Source: JBIQJD01 sp044507695
Lineage (GTDB): Bacteria; Bacteroidota; Ignavibacteria; Ignavibacteriales; Ignavibacteriaceae
NCBI GenBank assembly: GCA_044507695.1
Contig: JBIQJD010000009.1
Coordinates: forward strand, 123,166-187,165
Direction of reading: 5' to 3'
DNA length: 64,000 nt
A program made the position numbers and the translations under genes. A model generated the notes under the pieces. That model did not search any database. It was given only the letters and a program-made list of their open reading frames with translations, and was not told the DNA's origin. Every line of letters starts with the position of its first letter. Positions within the stretch are counted from its first letter, which is position 1. Shown one piece after another: positions 36,385 through 44,722 of the stretch.

Positions 36385-37191
36385 ATGGCCCGAGTAAATC
36401 TTTCTCCCGGTTTGATTGATGAATACACCAATCTTTTTAATACCTGCATAATTAATCCCGCCCGAACTGGTGATGTTGAAAAAATCATACAAAAAATTTT
36501 AGCGAACAAACAAAGGTACGAAACAGTTGGAAGCCAGCTTAACATTCCCTGGTATTTTATTGCGGTAATTCATAACATGGAAAGTTCACTAGACTTTTCA
36601 AGACATTTGCATAATGGTGATCCGTTAATTGCAAAGACAGTTCACGTGCCTGCAGGAAGACCTAAAACCGGTACTCCGCCTTTTACATGGGAAGAAAGCG
36701 CTGCTGATGCACTTCAAATGATGAATCTTCATAAATGGGATGACTGGAGTATCGGCGGAATGCTGTATAAGATTGAAGAGTATAACGGCTGGGGCTACAG
36801 ACTGCATCATCAGCATGTACTTTCACCTTACCTTTGGAGTTTCTCAAATAAATATCTTCGCGGAAAATACATCGCTGACGGAAGATGGTCCGATACTGCT
36901 GTTTCCAGTCAATGCGGAGCCGCAGTACTACTAAGAAGATTGGCTGAAAAAGGTGAAATAACATTTAACGGAAAAGCTTTAACAGCGGAAATTCAAATAA
37001 CTCCTGTTGAATCAGTTCCGCTTGTACGATTCTCCAACAAAAAAATTCCTTATGCAGAAGAACTTCAAAAATATTTAAATACAATCCCGGGAATATTTGT
37101 AAAGGTAGATGGAATTCCGGGAAACAAAACCTCCGAGGCATTTAAAAAAGTAACCGGTTATTATTTATTTGGTGATGAACGAATCGTCTGA
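36385..37191 (+). CDS. lysozyme-family protein with C-terminal peptidoglycan-binding-like domain
   Basis: A 268-residue protein of the COG5526-like lysozyme group. The probable catalytic Glu is in IHNMESSLDFSRHLHNGDP near residue 66, followed by HVPAGRPKTGTPPFTWEESA, and the GWGYRLHHQHVLSPYLWSFS stretch. The C-terminal ~60 residues (PYAEELQKYLNTIPGIFVKV) look like a peptidoglycan-binding repeat. There is no signal peptide, so how it reaches the wall is unclear. It opens the four-gene cluster to 39164. A Shine-Dalgarno (agaggag) precedes the ATG. Confidence 0.78.
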   Translation: MARVNLSPGLIDEYTNLFNTCIINPARTGDVEKIIQKILANKQRYETVGSQLNIPWYFIAVIHNMESSLDFSRHLHNGDPLIAKTVHVPAGRPKTGTPPFTWEESAADALQMMNLHKWDDWSIGGMLYKIEEYNGWGYRLHHQHVLSPYLWSFSNKYLRGKYIADGRWSDTAVSSQCGAAVLLRRLAEKGEITFNGKALTAEIQITPVESVPLVRFSNKKIPYAEELQKYLNTIPGIFVKVDGIPGNKTSEAFKKVTGYYLFGDERIV

Positions 37192-37268
37192 TATCATTCA
37201 CAAATTTTATTAAAAAATATTCTGATTCGTTATTAAGGTTAAGATATAATAATCAACATGAGGTGTGT

Positions 37269-37697
37269 ATGAATCTACCTGATAAAATTTCTTTTAAAAT
37301 AAGAATTTTTTTACTGCTGGTTTTTATCAGCGGATGCAGTTTTGTTTCTTACTATGATGCTATTTCTTTTAAGAACCTGACAGATCTTAAAGGAGAAATG
37401 ATGGTTGCATTTGAAGATTTTTCTCAAAACGGTGCTGAAGGTGAACAGGATCTTGAACTGCTTGAACATTTTAAGGTTGAAACTGCCAAAGCAATGGAAT
37501 ATGAAGCCGGTAAAAATCTGAATGATAATACAACCGCACAATTTAAAACTATTTATGCGCTTGTTTCAGAAGTTGTTGAAAGATTTAAGAATGATGGGGA
37601 TAAACTTTCAGCCAGCTACTGCGAAGCTAAATGGCTTAATCTTGAAGAAGCGTTCAGGATTGCAATTGAAACAGAACGAAATAAAATACAGAATTAG
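37269..37697 (+). CDS. small lipoprotein of unknown function
   Basis: A 142-residue protein with a lipoprotein signal (FLLLVFISGC; lipidated Cys near residue 24) and a helical mature part. I chose ATG 37269, since a GTG at 37263 adds only two residues. Acidic helices (AEGEQDLELLEHFKVETAKA) suggest a helical bundle. It lies between the lysozyme-like protein and the 109-residue helical protein, with 11 bp to the latter. Family unknown. Confidence 0.7.
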   Translation: MNLPDKISFKIRIFLLLVFISGCSFVSYYDAISFKNLTDLKGEMMVAFEDFSQNGAEGEQDLELLEHFKVETAKAMEYEAGKNLNDNTTAQFKTIYALVSEVVERFKNDGDKLSASYCEAKWLNLEEAFRIAIETERNKIQN

Positions 37698-37708
37698 GCG
37701 GAGGAAAA

Positions 37709-38038
37709 ATGGCTGCAGATATTGTTGCACTTTTAAAATCACTTTTGAATGAATCGGCTGAGCTTGTAAGCAAAGAGGCCGCAGCACTGTTTGAAGAAAT
37801 AAAATCTGATGGCAGTGAATTTGCTTTGCGTTTGGCTGACAGGACAAAAAAGTTTATTTCAATGCTGGCTGAGGAAAAAATAACAAAGGATGAATTTGAA
37901 GAATTGATGGGTGATCAGATTGAACTTGCGCGGGCACAGGCAAATAAACTTCAAAGCGATGCCAAAGTTTCAGCACAAAAAATTATTGATGGAGTGAAAG
38001 ATCTTACATTAAATAAAATAACAGCTCTGCTTGCATAA
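37709..38038 (+). CDS. small amphipathic helical protein of unknown function
   Basis: A 109-residue protein predicted to be entirely helical, with regular hydrophobic spacing (IVALLKSLLNESAELVSKEA and FALRLADRTKKFISMLAEEK), as in phasin-like or apolipoprotein-like proteins. Very good Shine-Dalgarno (ggcggaggaaaa). Its stop (38036-38038) abuts the next gene. No family recognised; a role at a membrane or protein surface in the cluster is only a guess. Confidence 0.68.
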   Translation: MAADIVALLKSLLNESAELVSKEAAALFEEIKSDGSEFALRLADRTKKFISMLAEEKITKDEFEELMGDQIELARAQANKLQSDAKVSAQKIIDGVKDLTLNKITALLA

Positions 38039-38039
38039 T

Positions 38040-39164
38040 ATGCTTCCTAAAAAATCCACTGCAATATTGGTTGTTCATGGAATTGGTGAGCAGGATCCTT
38101 TCTCAACATTAGATTGTTTTGTGAGGAATCTTTATCCTGTTCTAAAAAAAGATCATCCCGGTGAAATAAAAATCATACACAAAGCTGAAAACAGGGAAGG
38201 CTGGATTGATAATTACATCGGCATTAAATCCGCAGAAGATGAAAGCGCAGTTCTTGATGTGTACGAATATTACTGGGCGTATCTTCCGCAGAGACAGGTG
38301 AATTTTGTTGAAATATTGGACTGGCTTATTAAAACAACTAACGGCGCAAGAAAATTTTATGAAGAGAATAACAGGCTGATTGAAGAATATGAAAAGGATG
38401 TTCGGGATGAAGTTTTCAGTTCATCTTCAATAAAAAAGAGATGGTATTTAAAACATTTAAGCTGGTTTGTTAAGCTTATGGCAATTCTCCGCATTCCAAA
38501 AGTACCGTACGTTGATGGAATAATTAAGGCATTGCTTGGAAAGGGAGAAAAAATATTTGTTGATTTTGTTGGTGATGTTGTTGTTTATAGTTCAACAAGC
38601 CAGAAGGATAAAACATTTGAGATTAGAAAAAAAATTCTTGATGGTGCATTTAACCAGCTAAAAATAATATTGGAATGCGGCAAGTATGAAAATATAATTG
38701 CAGCAGGGCATTCACTCGGCAGTGTAATTGCATATGATGCAATAAACAAAATAAATAATGAAATGTTGTTTAATGAAAAGCTGAGGCTTTGTGCTGGTAA
38801 GTTAAAAGGATTCGTTACATTCGGTTCTCCGCTTGATAAAATCGCTTTCTTTTTCAGAGATCATACTCAGGATGAAGAATATATCAGGCGGCAGCTTCTG
38901 GCAAACTATCATAATTTTAAAAACAAAGATCTCAATCTTAAAAATGATTCTGTTAGAATTAATACACCATACAAGGCTTATCTTGAACATGTTAAATGGA
39001 TTAATTTCTGGAATATAAAAGATCCTGTTTCAGGCAAACTTGATTTTTACAGGGTTGATGAGAATATCGATATTCCGCTATACAACAAGTGGGGAGTGTG
39101 CCACATTGAGTTCTGGGAAAGGCCTGAAATGTATCAGAAAATAGTTGAAGAATATTTCAATTAA
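38040..39164 (+). CDS. lipase-like alpha/beta hydrolase
   Basis: A 374-residue protein of the alpha/beta-hydrolase fold. It begins ILVVHGIGEQDPFSTLDCFV (oxyanion-hole HG), and the nucleophile elbow is AAGHSLGSVIAYDA with Ser near residue 225; FVTFGSPLDKIAFFF follows as in class 3-type lipases. No signal peptide. ATG 38040 was preferred over the TTG at 38031. It ends the four-gene cluster, and its 3' end overlaps a spurious upstream extension of the dCMP deaminase gene. Substrate unknown; esterase on lipids or lipoproteins is plausible. Confidence 0.75.
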   Translation: MLPKKSTAILVVHGIGEQDPFSTLDCFVRNLYPVLKKDHPGEIKIIHKAENREGWIDNYIGIKSAEDESAVLDVYEYYWAYLPQRQVNFVEILDWLIKTTNGARKFYEENNRLIEEYEKDVRDEVFSSSSIKKRWYLKHLSWFVKLMAILRIPKVPYVDGIIKALLGKGEKIFVDFVGDVVVYSSTSQKDKTFEIRKKILDGAFNQLKIILECGKYENIIAAGHSLGSVIAYDAINKINNEMLFNEKLRLCAGKLKGFVTFGSPLDKIAFFFRDHTQDEEYIRRQLLANYHNFKNKDLNLKNDSVRINTPYKAYLEHVKWINFWNIKDPVSGKLDFYRVDENIDIPLYNKWGVCHIEFWERPEMYQKIVEEYFN

Positions 39165-39219
39165 TATTTGCATCGCTTCACTGCTTTTCTTACTATTTGC
39201 CGGCACTTTTAAAAAATTT

Positions 39220-39720
39220 ATGAACAATAATAATCATCGTCCTTCGTGGGATGAATACTTTCTTAAACTTGCAATGCTTGCTTCTGAACGGGCAACATGT
39301 CCGCGCATGCATTGCGGCTGTGTACTTGTAAAAGACAGGTACGTACTTGCAACCGGATATAACGGTTCACCGCCGGGGCATCCTCATTGTGATGATGTTG
39401 GATGCCTGATAGTAGATAATCATTGTGTGCGCACCAATCATGCAGAAATTAACGCACTTGTACAGGCAGCAATTCATGGAACGAATGTAAGCGGAGCTAC
39501 TGCATACATTACAAATATGAGCTGTACAACTTGTGCAAAAGCATTAATTGCGGCCGGAATAAAACGGATTGTTGTGTTCAGTGATTTTCATGATACATTT
39601 GCACTTCAGTTTTTTGAGCAATCAAATGTTGAAGTAACAAAACTTGATATCCCGGATAAGCTGATTAATTATGATCTGGATAGTTATACTTCTGCAAAAA
39701 AAATTGAAAAGCTGAATTGA
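39220..39720 (+). CDS. dCMP/cytidine deaminase-family protein (ComEB-like)
   Basis: A 166-residue zinc deaminase of the dCMP deaminase family, which converts dCMP to dUMP for thymidylate synthesis. Zinc ligands are His/Glu in TNHAEINALV near residue 74 and Cys residues in MSCTTCAKAL near 102-105; the upstream CPRMHCGCVLVKDRYVLATG matches dCMP deaminases. The start ATG 39220 (MNNNNHRPSWDEY) was preferred, because an in-frame ATG at 39145 lies inside the preceding gene. The stop is in frame with the following transporter. Confidence 0.88.
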   Translation: MNNNNHRPSWDEYFLKLAMLASERATCPRMHCGCVLVKDRYVLATGYNGSPPGHPHCDDVGCLIVDNHCVRTNHAEINALVQAAIHGTNVSGATAYITNMSCTTCAKALIAAGIKRIVVFSDFHDTFALQFFEQSNVEVTKLDIPDKLINYDLDSYTSAKKIEKLN

Positions 39721-39771
39721 TCATTCCTTAATTTTTTATCTGAAAAAATCAAAACAAAATTCTTATCATAT

Positions 39772-40665
39772 ATTAAACCACTGCTTGCAGTAATATTCTG
39801 GGGAGCATCGTTTATTGCTACAAAAATTGCTCTGGATGAACTTTCTCCTTTTACTCTAATTTTTTTAAGAATGTTTTTCGCAGTAATACTTTTAACTGCA
39901 ATTGCACTTGCTGCTAAAAAAAGTTTTGCAATAAATTTTAAAAACCATTCGCGGATTTTTCTCCTTGCTTTAATTGCTGTATTTCATCTCTGGGTTCAGG
40001 TTACAGGTTTACAGTATACAAGCGCATCAAATACAGGCTGGATAATTGGTGTTACTCCCGTTTTTATGGCACTGCTGGGAATTCTTTTCTTTAAAGAAAA
40101 ATTAAACTTTATAAAAACATCCGGAATTATTATAGCTTTTGCCGGATTGTTTCTTTTGATAAGCAAGGGAAATATTTCTAATCTTATAATAATTTCTAAT
40201 AAAGGAGATTATCTTGTTCTTGTAAGTGCAATAACGTGGAGTATTTATTCAATGGTAAATAAAAAAATATCTGTTGAATATTCACCGCTGATGACAATAC
40301 TTTTTCTTTTCCTTATGATGATGATAATTATTGCTCCGTTCACTCTTAGTTATAAAACAATTTCTGCTTTGCAATTTCTCCCGGCAAAAATCTGGTTTGC
40401 AGTTATTTTCCTCGGCTTATTCTGTTCCGGCATTGCATATGTTTTATGGGCTCAATCACTAAAGGAAATGGAATCAGCGAAGGTTGGTGCATTTTTATAC
40501 TTTGAACCGTTTGTAACAGTATTTGCTGCATGGCTCATTTTACAAGAAGAATTAACACTGCTTATGCTTTTAAGCGGAATCATTATTACACTCGGAGTAA
40601 TGCTTGTAAATCTACATTACTCATCATTTAAAAGGTTTAAAACGAAACTGAGAACACCTAAATAG
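39772..40665 (+). CDS. EamA-family (DMT) transporter with non-standard start
   Basis: A ten-segment drug/metabolite transporter of two EamA repeats. The first membrane helix (LAVIFWGASFIATKIALDEL) is encoded from about 39784, so translation must begin upstream of it, yet no ATG, GTG or TTG occurs in frame between the preceding stop (39718) and 39870. The candidate start given is ATT 39772; ATC 39748 and CTG 39781 are alternatives. The first conventional ATG (39871) would delete helix one. The protein otherwise looks intact (PVFMALLGILFFKEKL; YFEPFVTVFAAWLILQEELT). Substrate unknown. Confidence 0.78.
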   Translation: MKPLLAVIFWGASFIATKIALDELSPFTLIFLRMFFAVILLTAIALAAKKSFAINFKNHSRIFLLALIAVFHLWVQVTGLQYTSASNTGWIIGVTPVFMALLGILFFKEKLNFIKTSGIIIAFAGLFLLISKGNISNLIIISNKGDYLVLVSAITWSIYSMVNKKISVEYSPLMTILFLFLMMMIIIAPFTLSYKTISALQFLPAKIWFAVIFLGLFCSGIAYVLWAQSLKEMESAKVGAFLYFEPFVTVFAAWLILQEELTLLMLLSGIIITLGVMLVNLHYSSFKRFKTKLRTPK

Positions 40666-40756
40666 ATTTTAGTTGCCTTTTTAAAATCATGGAGTTAGTT
40701 TTTCATTATCAGATAATTCCTGCACTGCATAATCAAAAAAAAATTGGAGGCTCGCA

Positions 40757-41200
40757 ATGAATTCAAAAAAATTTGTTCTTGCGTTCATTCTTGTTTTTGT
40801 GCTGGTTGAAATTACAAACTACATTATTCACGGAGGAATTTTAGCTTCGGCTTACATGAGTGAAGAAGCTAAAGCTGTTTTCAGACCGGAGGCTGAAATG
40901 ATGGGGAATATGTGGATGATGTGGCTTGTTGATATTGTGTGGTCCTTCTTTTTCGTTTTCTTTTTTGTTAAGGGATTTGAGAACAAAGGCTGGATGGAAG
41001 GACTTCGTTACGGAATTTACATCGGGTTATTCTGGAACCTTGTAAGTGCATACGGCGCCTATGCTGTTTATCCATTGCCGTATTCATTGATTGTTCAATG
41101 GTTTATTTACGGATTAATTCAATCAATTATTTTAGGGATTGCAGCTGCAGTTGTTTACAAACCAAAAACTGCTGAATCACCACAGCCTGCTGCTGCATAA
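40757..41200 (+). CDS. small integral membrane protein of unknown function
   Basis: A 147-residue protein with four likely membrane segments (FVLAFILVFVLVEITNYIIH; WLVDIVWSFFFVFFFVKGF; GIYIGLFWNLVSAYGAYAVY; QWFIYGLIQSIILGIAAAVV) and a short Ala/Pro tail. The pattern MWMMWLVDIVW is common in DUF1761-like proteins, though I would not assign it firmly. A strong Shine-Dalgarno (attggaggc) precedes the ATG. A terminator follows. Confidence 0.72.
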   Translation: MNSKKFVLAFILVFVLVEITNYIIHGGILASAYMSEEAKAVFRPEAEMMGNMWMMWLVDIVWSFFFVFFFVKGFENKGWMEGLRYGIYIGLFWNLVSAYGAYAVYPLPYSLIVQWFIYGLIQSIILGIAAAVVYKPKTAESPQPAAA

Positions 41201-41218
41201 AAGTTTTTATAAAAAATT

Positions 41219-41252
41219 AAACCGGCTTAAAAATTCTAAGCCGGTTTTTTTA
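41219..41252 (+). terminator. intrinsic terminator, probably bidirectional
   Basis: Perfect 11-bp stem AAACCGGCTTA/TAAGCCGGTTT (41219-41229 and 41237-41247) with a seven-base loop; the 3' arm runs into seven Ts on the plus strand, and the 5' side is A-rich, so it can serve the convergent minus-strand operon ending at 41269 too. Confidence 0.88.
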
Positions 41253-41268
41253 TTTTAAAGAGGGATAA

Positions 41269-41631
41269 TCAAGCAGGCATAGTAAGCAATTCTTTTTCAA
41301 TTGCCTGCTTCAATATATCTTTGGGAAGCGCACCAACAGACATTTTTGGCTGCCCTTCCAGTGGAATAAACAATAAAGCCGGAATACTTCTTATTCCAAA
41401 AATTTCTGAAAGCTCCTGTTCTATATCTGTATTAACCTTATAAAAATTCACCTTGCCTTTGTACTCTTTTGATAATTCATCAATTAGAGGCGCAACTGCC
41501 AAACAAGGCCCGCACCACGGTGCCCAAAAATCAATTAAGCAGGGAACATTATCCTGGTACTCCCATGTTTGCTTCTCTTCATAATTAAACACTTTCTCTA
41601 AAAACATTTTCTTATCCATATCTACTGCCAC
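41269..41631 (-). CDS. thioredoxin
   Basis: A 120-residue thioredoxin with active site WCGPC at 39-43 (DFWAPWCGPCLAVAPLIDEL) and the cis-proline region GIRSIPALLFIPLEGQP. It reduces protein disulfides in the cytoplasm. It is the last gene of the minus-strand sulfur-handling operon: sulfurtransferase (42955), SufE (42086), thioredoxin, with 2 bp between each. Thioredoxin could reduce the persulfide enzymes of the operon. Confidence 0.93.
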   Translation of the reverse strand: MAVDMDKKMFLEKVFNYEEKQTWEYQDNVPCLIDFWAPWCGPCLAVAPLIDELSKEYKGKVNFYKVNTDIEQELSEIFGIRSIPALLFIPLEGQPKMSVGALPKDILKQAIEKELLTMPA

Positions 41632-41633
41632 AA

Positions 41634-42086
41634 CTAACTCCTTATAATTTTTTGTGCTTGTCTTTTTATATACTGAATTATTCCTGTTAATCCCATGTTC
41701 TTACCCATTGATAAACCCTGTCCGAAAATTTTATAAACAATATCATCAGGAATATTAGCAATCTCTTCAGCTTTTTCTCCGGAGATTGTATTCATTAAAA
41801 TTGCGGAAAGAGCTTTTGCAGAAACACCCTGTGGATTTTCAACTGCAAATGAAAATTGTAAAGTACCATCTTTCTGCGGGTGAACCCAAACGTATGCACC
41901 TGATTCACAGAATGGAATTTTATTTTCTGCGGGATACGGCGGAACTGCTATATCTTCTGTTACATGTTTGAATTTATCAGCATAACTAACCAGGTATTCA
42001 ATGCGTTCTGCAGGATCAGTAACTGATGATAAAATTTCAATAAAATCTTTTAATTTTTTAGGATAATCTGACACAATACAATTCAA
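41634..42086 (-). CDS. sufE: SufE-family sulfur acceptor
   Basis: A 150-residue SufE-like protein that accepts sulfur from a cysteine desulfurase for Fe-S cluster assembly. The acceptor cysteine is Cys60 in KIPFCESGAYVWVHPQK, matching the CxS-x-V-W loop of SufE, and the end of the fold (VYKIFGQGLSMGKNMGLTGI) is typical. No sufS/sufBCD lies in the window. It sits 2 bp from thioredoxin and from the sulfurtransferase, so the three are cotranscribed. Confidence 0.9.
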   Translation of the reverse strand: MNCIVSDYPKKLKDFIEILSSVTDPAERIEYLVSYADKFKHVTEDIAVPPYPAENKIPFCESGAYVWVHPQKDGTLQFSFAVENPQGVSAKALSAILMNTISGEKAEEIANIPDDIVYKIFGQGLSMGKNMGLTGIIQYIKRQAQKIIRS

Positions 42087-42088
42087 TT

Positions 42089-42955
42089 CTATTTTTCAAT
42101 CGGTACGCCAACAAGATTGCCCCACTCTGTCCAGCTTCCATCATAATTTCTTACGTTCTTATAACCAAGAAGATTTGTTAAAACAAACCATGTGTGGCTG
42201 CTTCTCTCACCAATACGGCAGTAAGCAATAATATCATCTTCAGGATTGAGATTATTATCTTTAACGTAAAGTTGTTTTAATTCATCTGCGCTTTTAAATG
42301 TTCCGTCATCGGGATTTATTGCTTTAGCCCACGGAATATTACATGCGCCGGGAATATGTCCGCCGCGCAGCGCGCCTTCGTTCGGGTAATCCGGCATATG
42401 AAGTCTTGTACCTGAATATTCTTCCGGACTTCTTACATCAACCAGAGGATGTTTGTTAATAACATGCAGTAATACGTCATCTCTGAATGCACGGATTTTT
42501 TTATCATCTCTTTCATCGGCTTTATAATCAGCGGGAGGATATTGAGGAACTTCCTTTGTCATTTCTCTTCCTTCTTTTTCCCACTTCAATCTTCCGCCAT
42601 CCATTACTTTTGCATCTTTGTGCCCGAACAATTTAAATACCCAATATGCATAACAAGCCCACCAGTTATTTTTATCACCGTAAAAAATTACAGTTGTATC
42701 ATTGCCAGCACCTATTTTGTTCATCAGTGATTCAAATTCATTTTTCCCGAGATAATCACGCCTTACCTGGTCATTCAAATCGGTAGTCCAATCAACATGA
42801 ACAGCGCCGGGAATATGGCCGGTTGAATAAAGCAATTGATCTTCATTAGATTCAATTATCCGGATTGAAGGATCATTAAGATGTTCTGCAACCCACTCAG
42901 TTGAAACAAGGACTTCGGGATGCGCATAGTTTTTTGAGTTTATATCACTCATCAT
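42089..42955 (-). CDS. rhodanese-type sulfurtransferase (SseA-like)
   Basis: A 288-residue two-domain rhodanese (thiosulfate/3-mercaptopyruvate sulfurtransferase). The active-site Cys246 lies in AYCRIGERSSHTWFVLTNLL, a thiosulfate-type loop (CRIGERSS). Residues 1-140 form an inactive rhodanese repeat (GHIPGAVHVDWTTDLN), and the catalytic repeat has GGHIPGACNIPWAKAIN. It begins a three-gene operon with SufE and thioredoxin; the LapA gene lies 12 bp upstream. Confidence 0.93.
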   Translation of the reverse strand: MMSDINSKNYAHPEVLVSTEWVAEHLNDPSIRIIESNEDQLLYSTGHIPGAVHVDWTTDLNDQVRRDYLGKNEFESLMNKIGAGNDTTVIFYGDKNNWWACYAYWVFKLFGHKDAKVMDGGRLKWEKEGREMTKEVPQYPPADYKADERDDKKIRAFRDDVLLHVINKHPLVDVRSPEEYSGTRLHMPDYPNEGALRGGHIPGACNIPWAKAINPDDGTFKSADELKQLYVKDNNLNPEDDIIAYCRIGERSSHTWFVLTNLLGYKNVRNYDGSWTEWGNLVGVPIEK

Positions 42956-42967
42956 TTCCTCTGTATA

Positions 42968-43252
42968 TTATTGTTTATCTGGTTGATTAATTTTTTGCTG
43001 CTCTGCAAGTTTTGTTCTGATTTTTTCATTCTCTTCTTTTTCCCGGATTATCTTAGTGTGCTTTCTTTCAGATAAAGCTGCCGTGATTAATCCCAGAACA
43101 AAACCAACAACAAGTGTAATTATTAAAAGAACAATTTTAGAAAGCATGATTGGCCAAAAGAACAACATCACGCCTACTTCTTCAGTATTCTCAGTAACGA
43201 AAATTGTAAACAATATAAGAAGTATCATCAAAATCACAAGTTTTGCTTTCAT
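42968..43252 (-). CDS. LapA (DUF1049) domain membrane protein
   Basis: A 94-residue protein with two membrane segments (LVILMILLILFTIFVTENTE; MLFFWPIMLSKIVLLIITLV) and a charged cytoplasmic tail (KHTKIIREKEENEKIRTKLA). This hairpin layout with N-x-E residues between the helices matches LapA, which in E. coli works with LapB to regulate LPS synthesis. No lapB is nearby. It lies between the CPA1 antiporter (15 bp upstream) and the sulfurtransferase, on the same strand. Confidence 0.75.
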   Translation of the reverse strand: MKAKLVILMILLILFTIFVTENTEEVGVMLFFWPIMLSKIVLLIITLVVGFVLGLITAALSERKHTKIIREKEENEKIRTKLAEQQKINQPDKQ

Positions 43253-43267
43253 AAAATTGCCTTTTAT

Positions 43268-44722
43268 TTAGGTTGATACTATACGTTTTATCTCATCGAG
43301 GTTGCCTTTGTTAACAAGTATTAATAACGTATCACCAGGCTCAAGTACGGTGCCGCCGCTGGGAACAATACTTTGTTCATTCCGCCAAATTAAAACTATG
43401 CGGCTGTCTGCTGGAAAAAATAAATCCACCAATGCTTTTCCGGCCACCTTAGAATTGTACGGTACAATAAAATCAACCAGTTCTGTATCTGCGCCTTCAA
43501 CAGGATTGAATTCAATCGGATAACGTTTTTTCTCTTCAAGGGGTTTTGCAACTTTTAATAAAACTGCAGCAGGAACAAGAGACCATCCCTGAAGAAGAAC
43601 AGAAGTTAACACAATAAAGAATACGATATTAAAAATTAATTCGGCGTTTTGTACGCCGGCAATAAGAGGGAATGTTGCAAGGATAATAGGAACGGCGCCT
43701 CTTAATCCCACCCATGAAATAAAAATCTTCTCTCTCCAGTTAAATTTAAAAAACGCCAGCGAGATGTAAACTGAAAGGGGTCTTCCAACAAAAATGAGAG
43801 CCGCTGAAATAAGAAGCCCGGTTAGAGCTACTTCAACTAATTGTGATGGAAATACCAACAATCCCAATGTAAGGAACATTGCAATTTGGCTGAGTACAGC
43901 AAGACCATCAAAAAACCGGATTGTTCCTTTCTTATAAATAAAAGAACTGTTTCCGAGAACGAGTCCGGCTATATAAATTGCAAGGAATCCACTGCCGCCA
44001 AACGATGCGGTAACAGAAAAGATAAGCACACACATTGCAATTGCAAAAACAGGATAGATACCTTCAGAAGTAAACTTCATCCTGTTTAAGGATATAACCA
44101 TTAATTTTCCAAGGAAGAATCCGCCAACAGAACCAATTCCCATTTGATATACAAACAGAAGCAGAATATCAGTAATATCCTTTCCGGGATTAAGCAGAAG
44201 TTCAATTGTTCCGATTGTTAAAAATATTGCCATCGGATCATTTGAACCTGATTCAAGTTCAAGCAGAGGTTTGAGGTTGTCCTTCAATCCTTTTTTTCTT
44301 GTGCGGATAATTGAAAAAACTGCAGCAGCATCTGTTGATGATACGATTGAGCCAATCAGCAATCCCCATAGAAAAGAAACATCAAGAATTAGTGAGACAA
44401 GAATTCCAAGTACAACTGCAGTTATTAAAACGCCCAGTGTGGCAAGAGTGAAGGCTTGTTTAACAACAGGTCTAACTTCTTTCCAGTCTGTATCCAAACC
44501 GCCTGAAAACAAAATAAAGATGAGAGCAATTGTACCGATTGATTGAGCTAATGCAGCATTTGAAAATTCTATTCCGCCAAGCCCTTCTGAACCGGCTAAC
44601 ATTCCCACGCCAATAAACAGAATGAGTGTAGGTACACCTATGTTATCAAAAATGCGCGCAATAATTATGCTTAATAAAATTAGTAATGAAATGATCAGAA
44701 GTAGTGTTTCAATTGTTATCAT
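43268..44722 (-). CDS. CPA1-type cation/proton antiporter with C-terminal TrkA-C-like domain
   Basis: A 484-residue NhaP2/CvrA-type potassium or sodium/proton antiporter. The first ~400 residues have about twelve membrane segments with GSIVSSTDAAAVFSIIRTRK near residue 128 and ELESGSNDPMAIFLTIGTIE, the latter with the transport Asp. Residues ~405-484 form an RCK/TrkA-C ligand-binding domain. It overlaps the stop of mscS by 4 bp, so it is likely translationally coupled to it: two osmotic-stress transporters in one operon. Confidence 0.9.
   Translation of the reverse strand: MITIETLLLIISLLILLSIIIARIFDNIGVPTLILFIGVGMLAGSEGLGGIEFSNAALAQSIGTIALIFILFSGGLDTDWKEVRPVVKQAFTLATLGVLITAVVLGILVSLILDVSFLWGLLIGSIVSSTDAAAVFSIIRTRKKGLKDNLKPLLELESGSNDPMAIFLTIGTIELLLNPGKDITDILLLFVYQMGIGSVGGFFLGKLMVISLNRMKFTSEGIYPVFAIAMCVLIFSVTASFGGSGFLAIYIAGLVLGNSSFIYKKGTIRFFDGLAVLSQIAMFLTLGLLVFPSQLVEVALTGLLISAALIFVGRPLSVYISLAFFKFNWREKIFISWVGLRGAVPIILATFPLIAGVQNAELIFNIVFFIVLTSVLLQGWSLVPAAVLLKVAKPLEEKKRYPIEFNPVEGADTELVDFIVPYNSKVAGKALVDLFFPADSRIVLIWRNEQSIVPSGGTVLEPGDTLLILVNKGNLDEIKRIVST

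Noticed and set aside
36625..36964. Long minus-strand open frames opposite the lysozyme-like gene
   Set aside because: No family features, and the plus strand has a clear conserved protein in the region.
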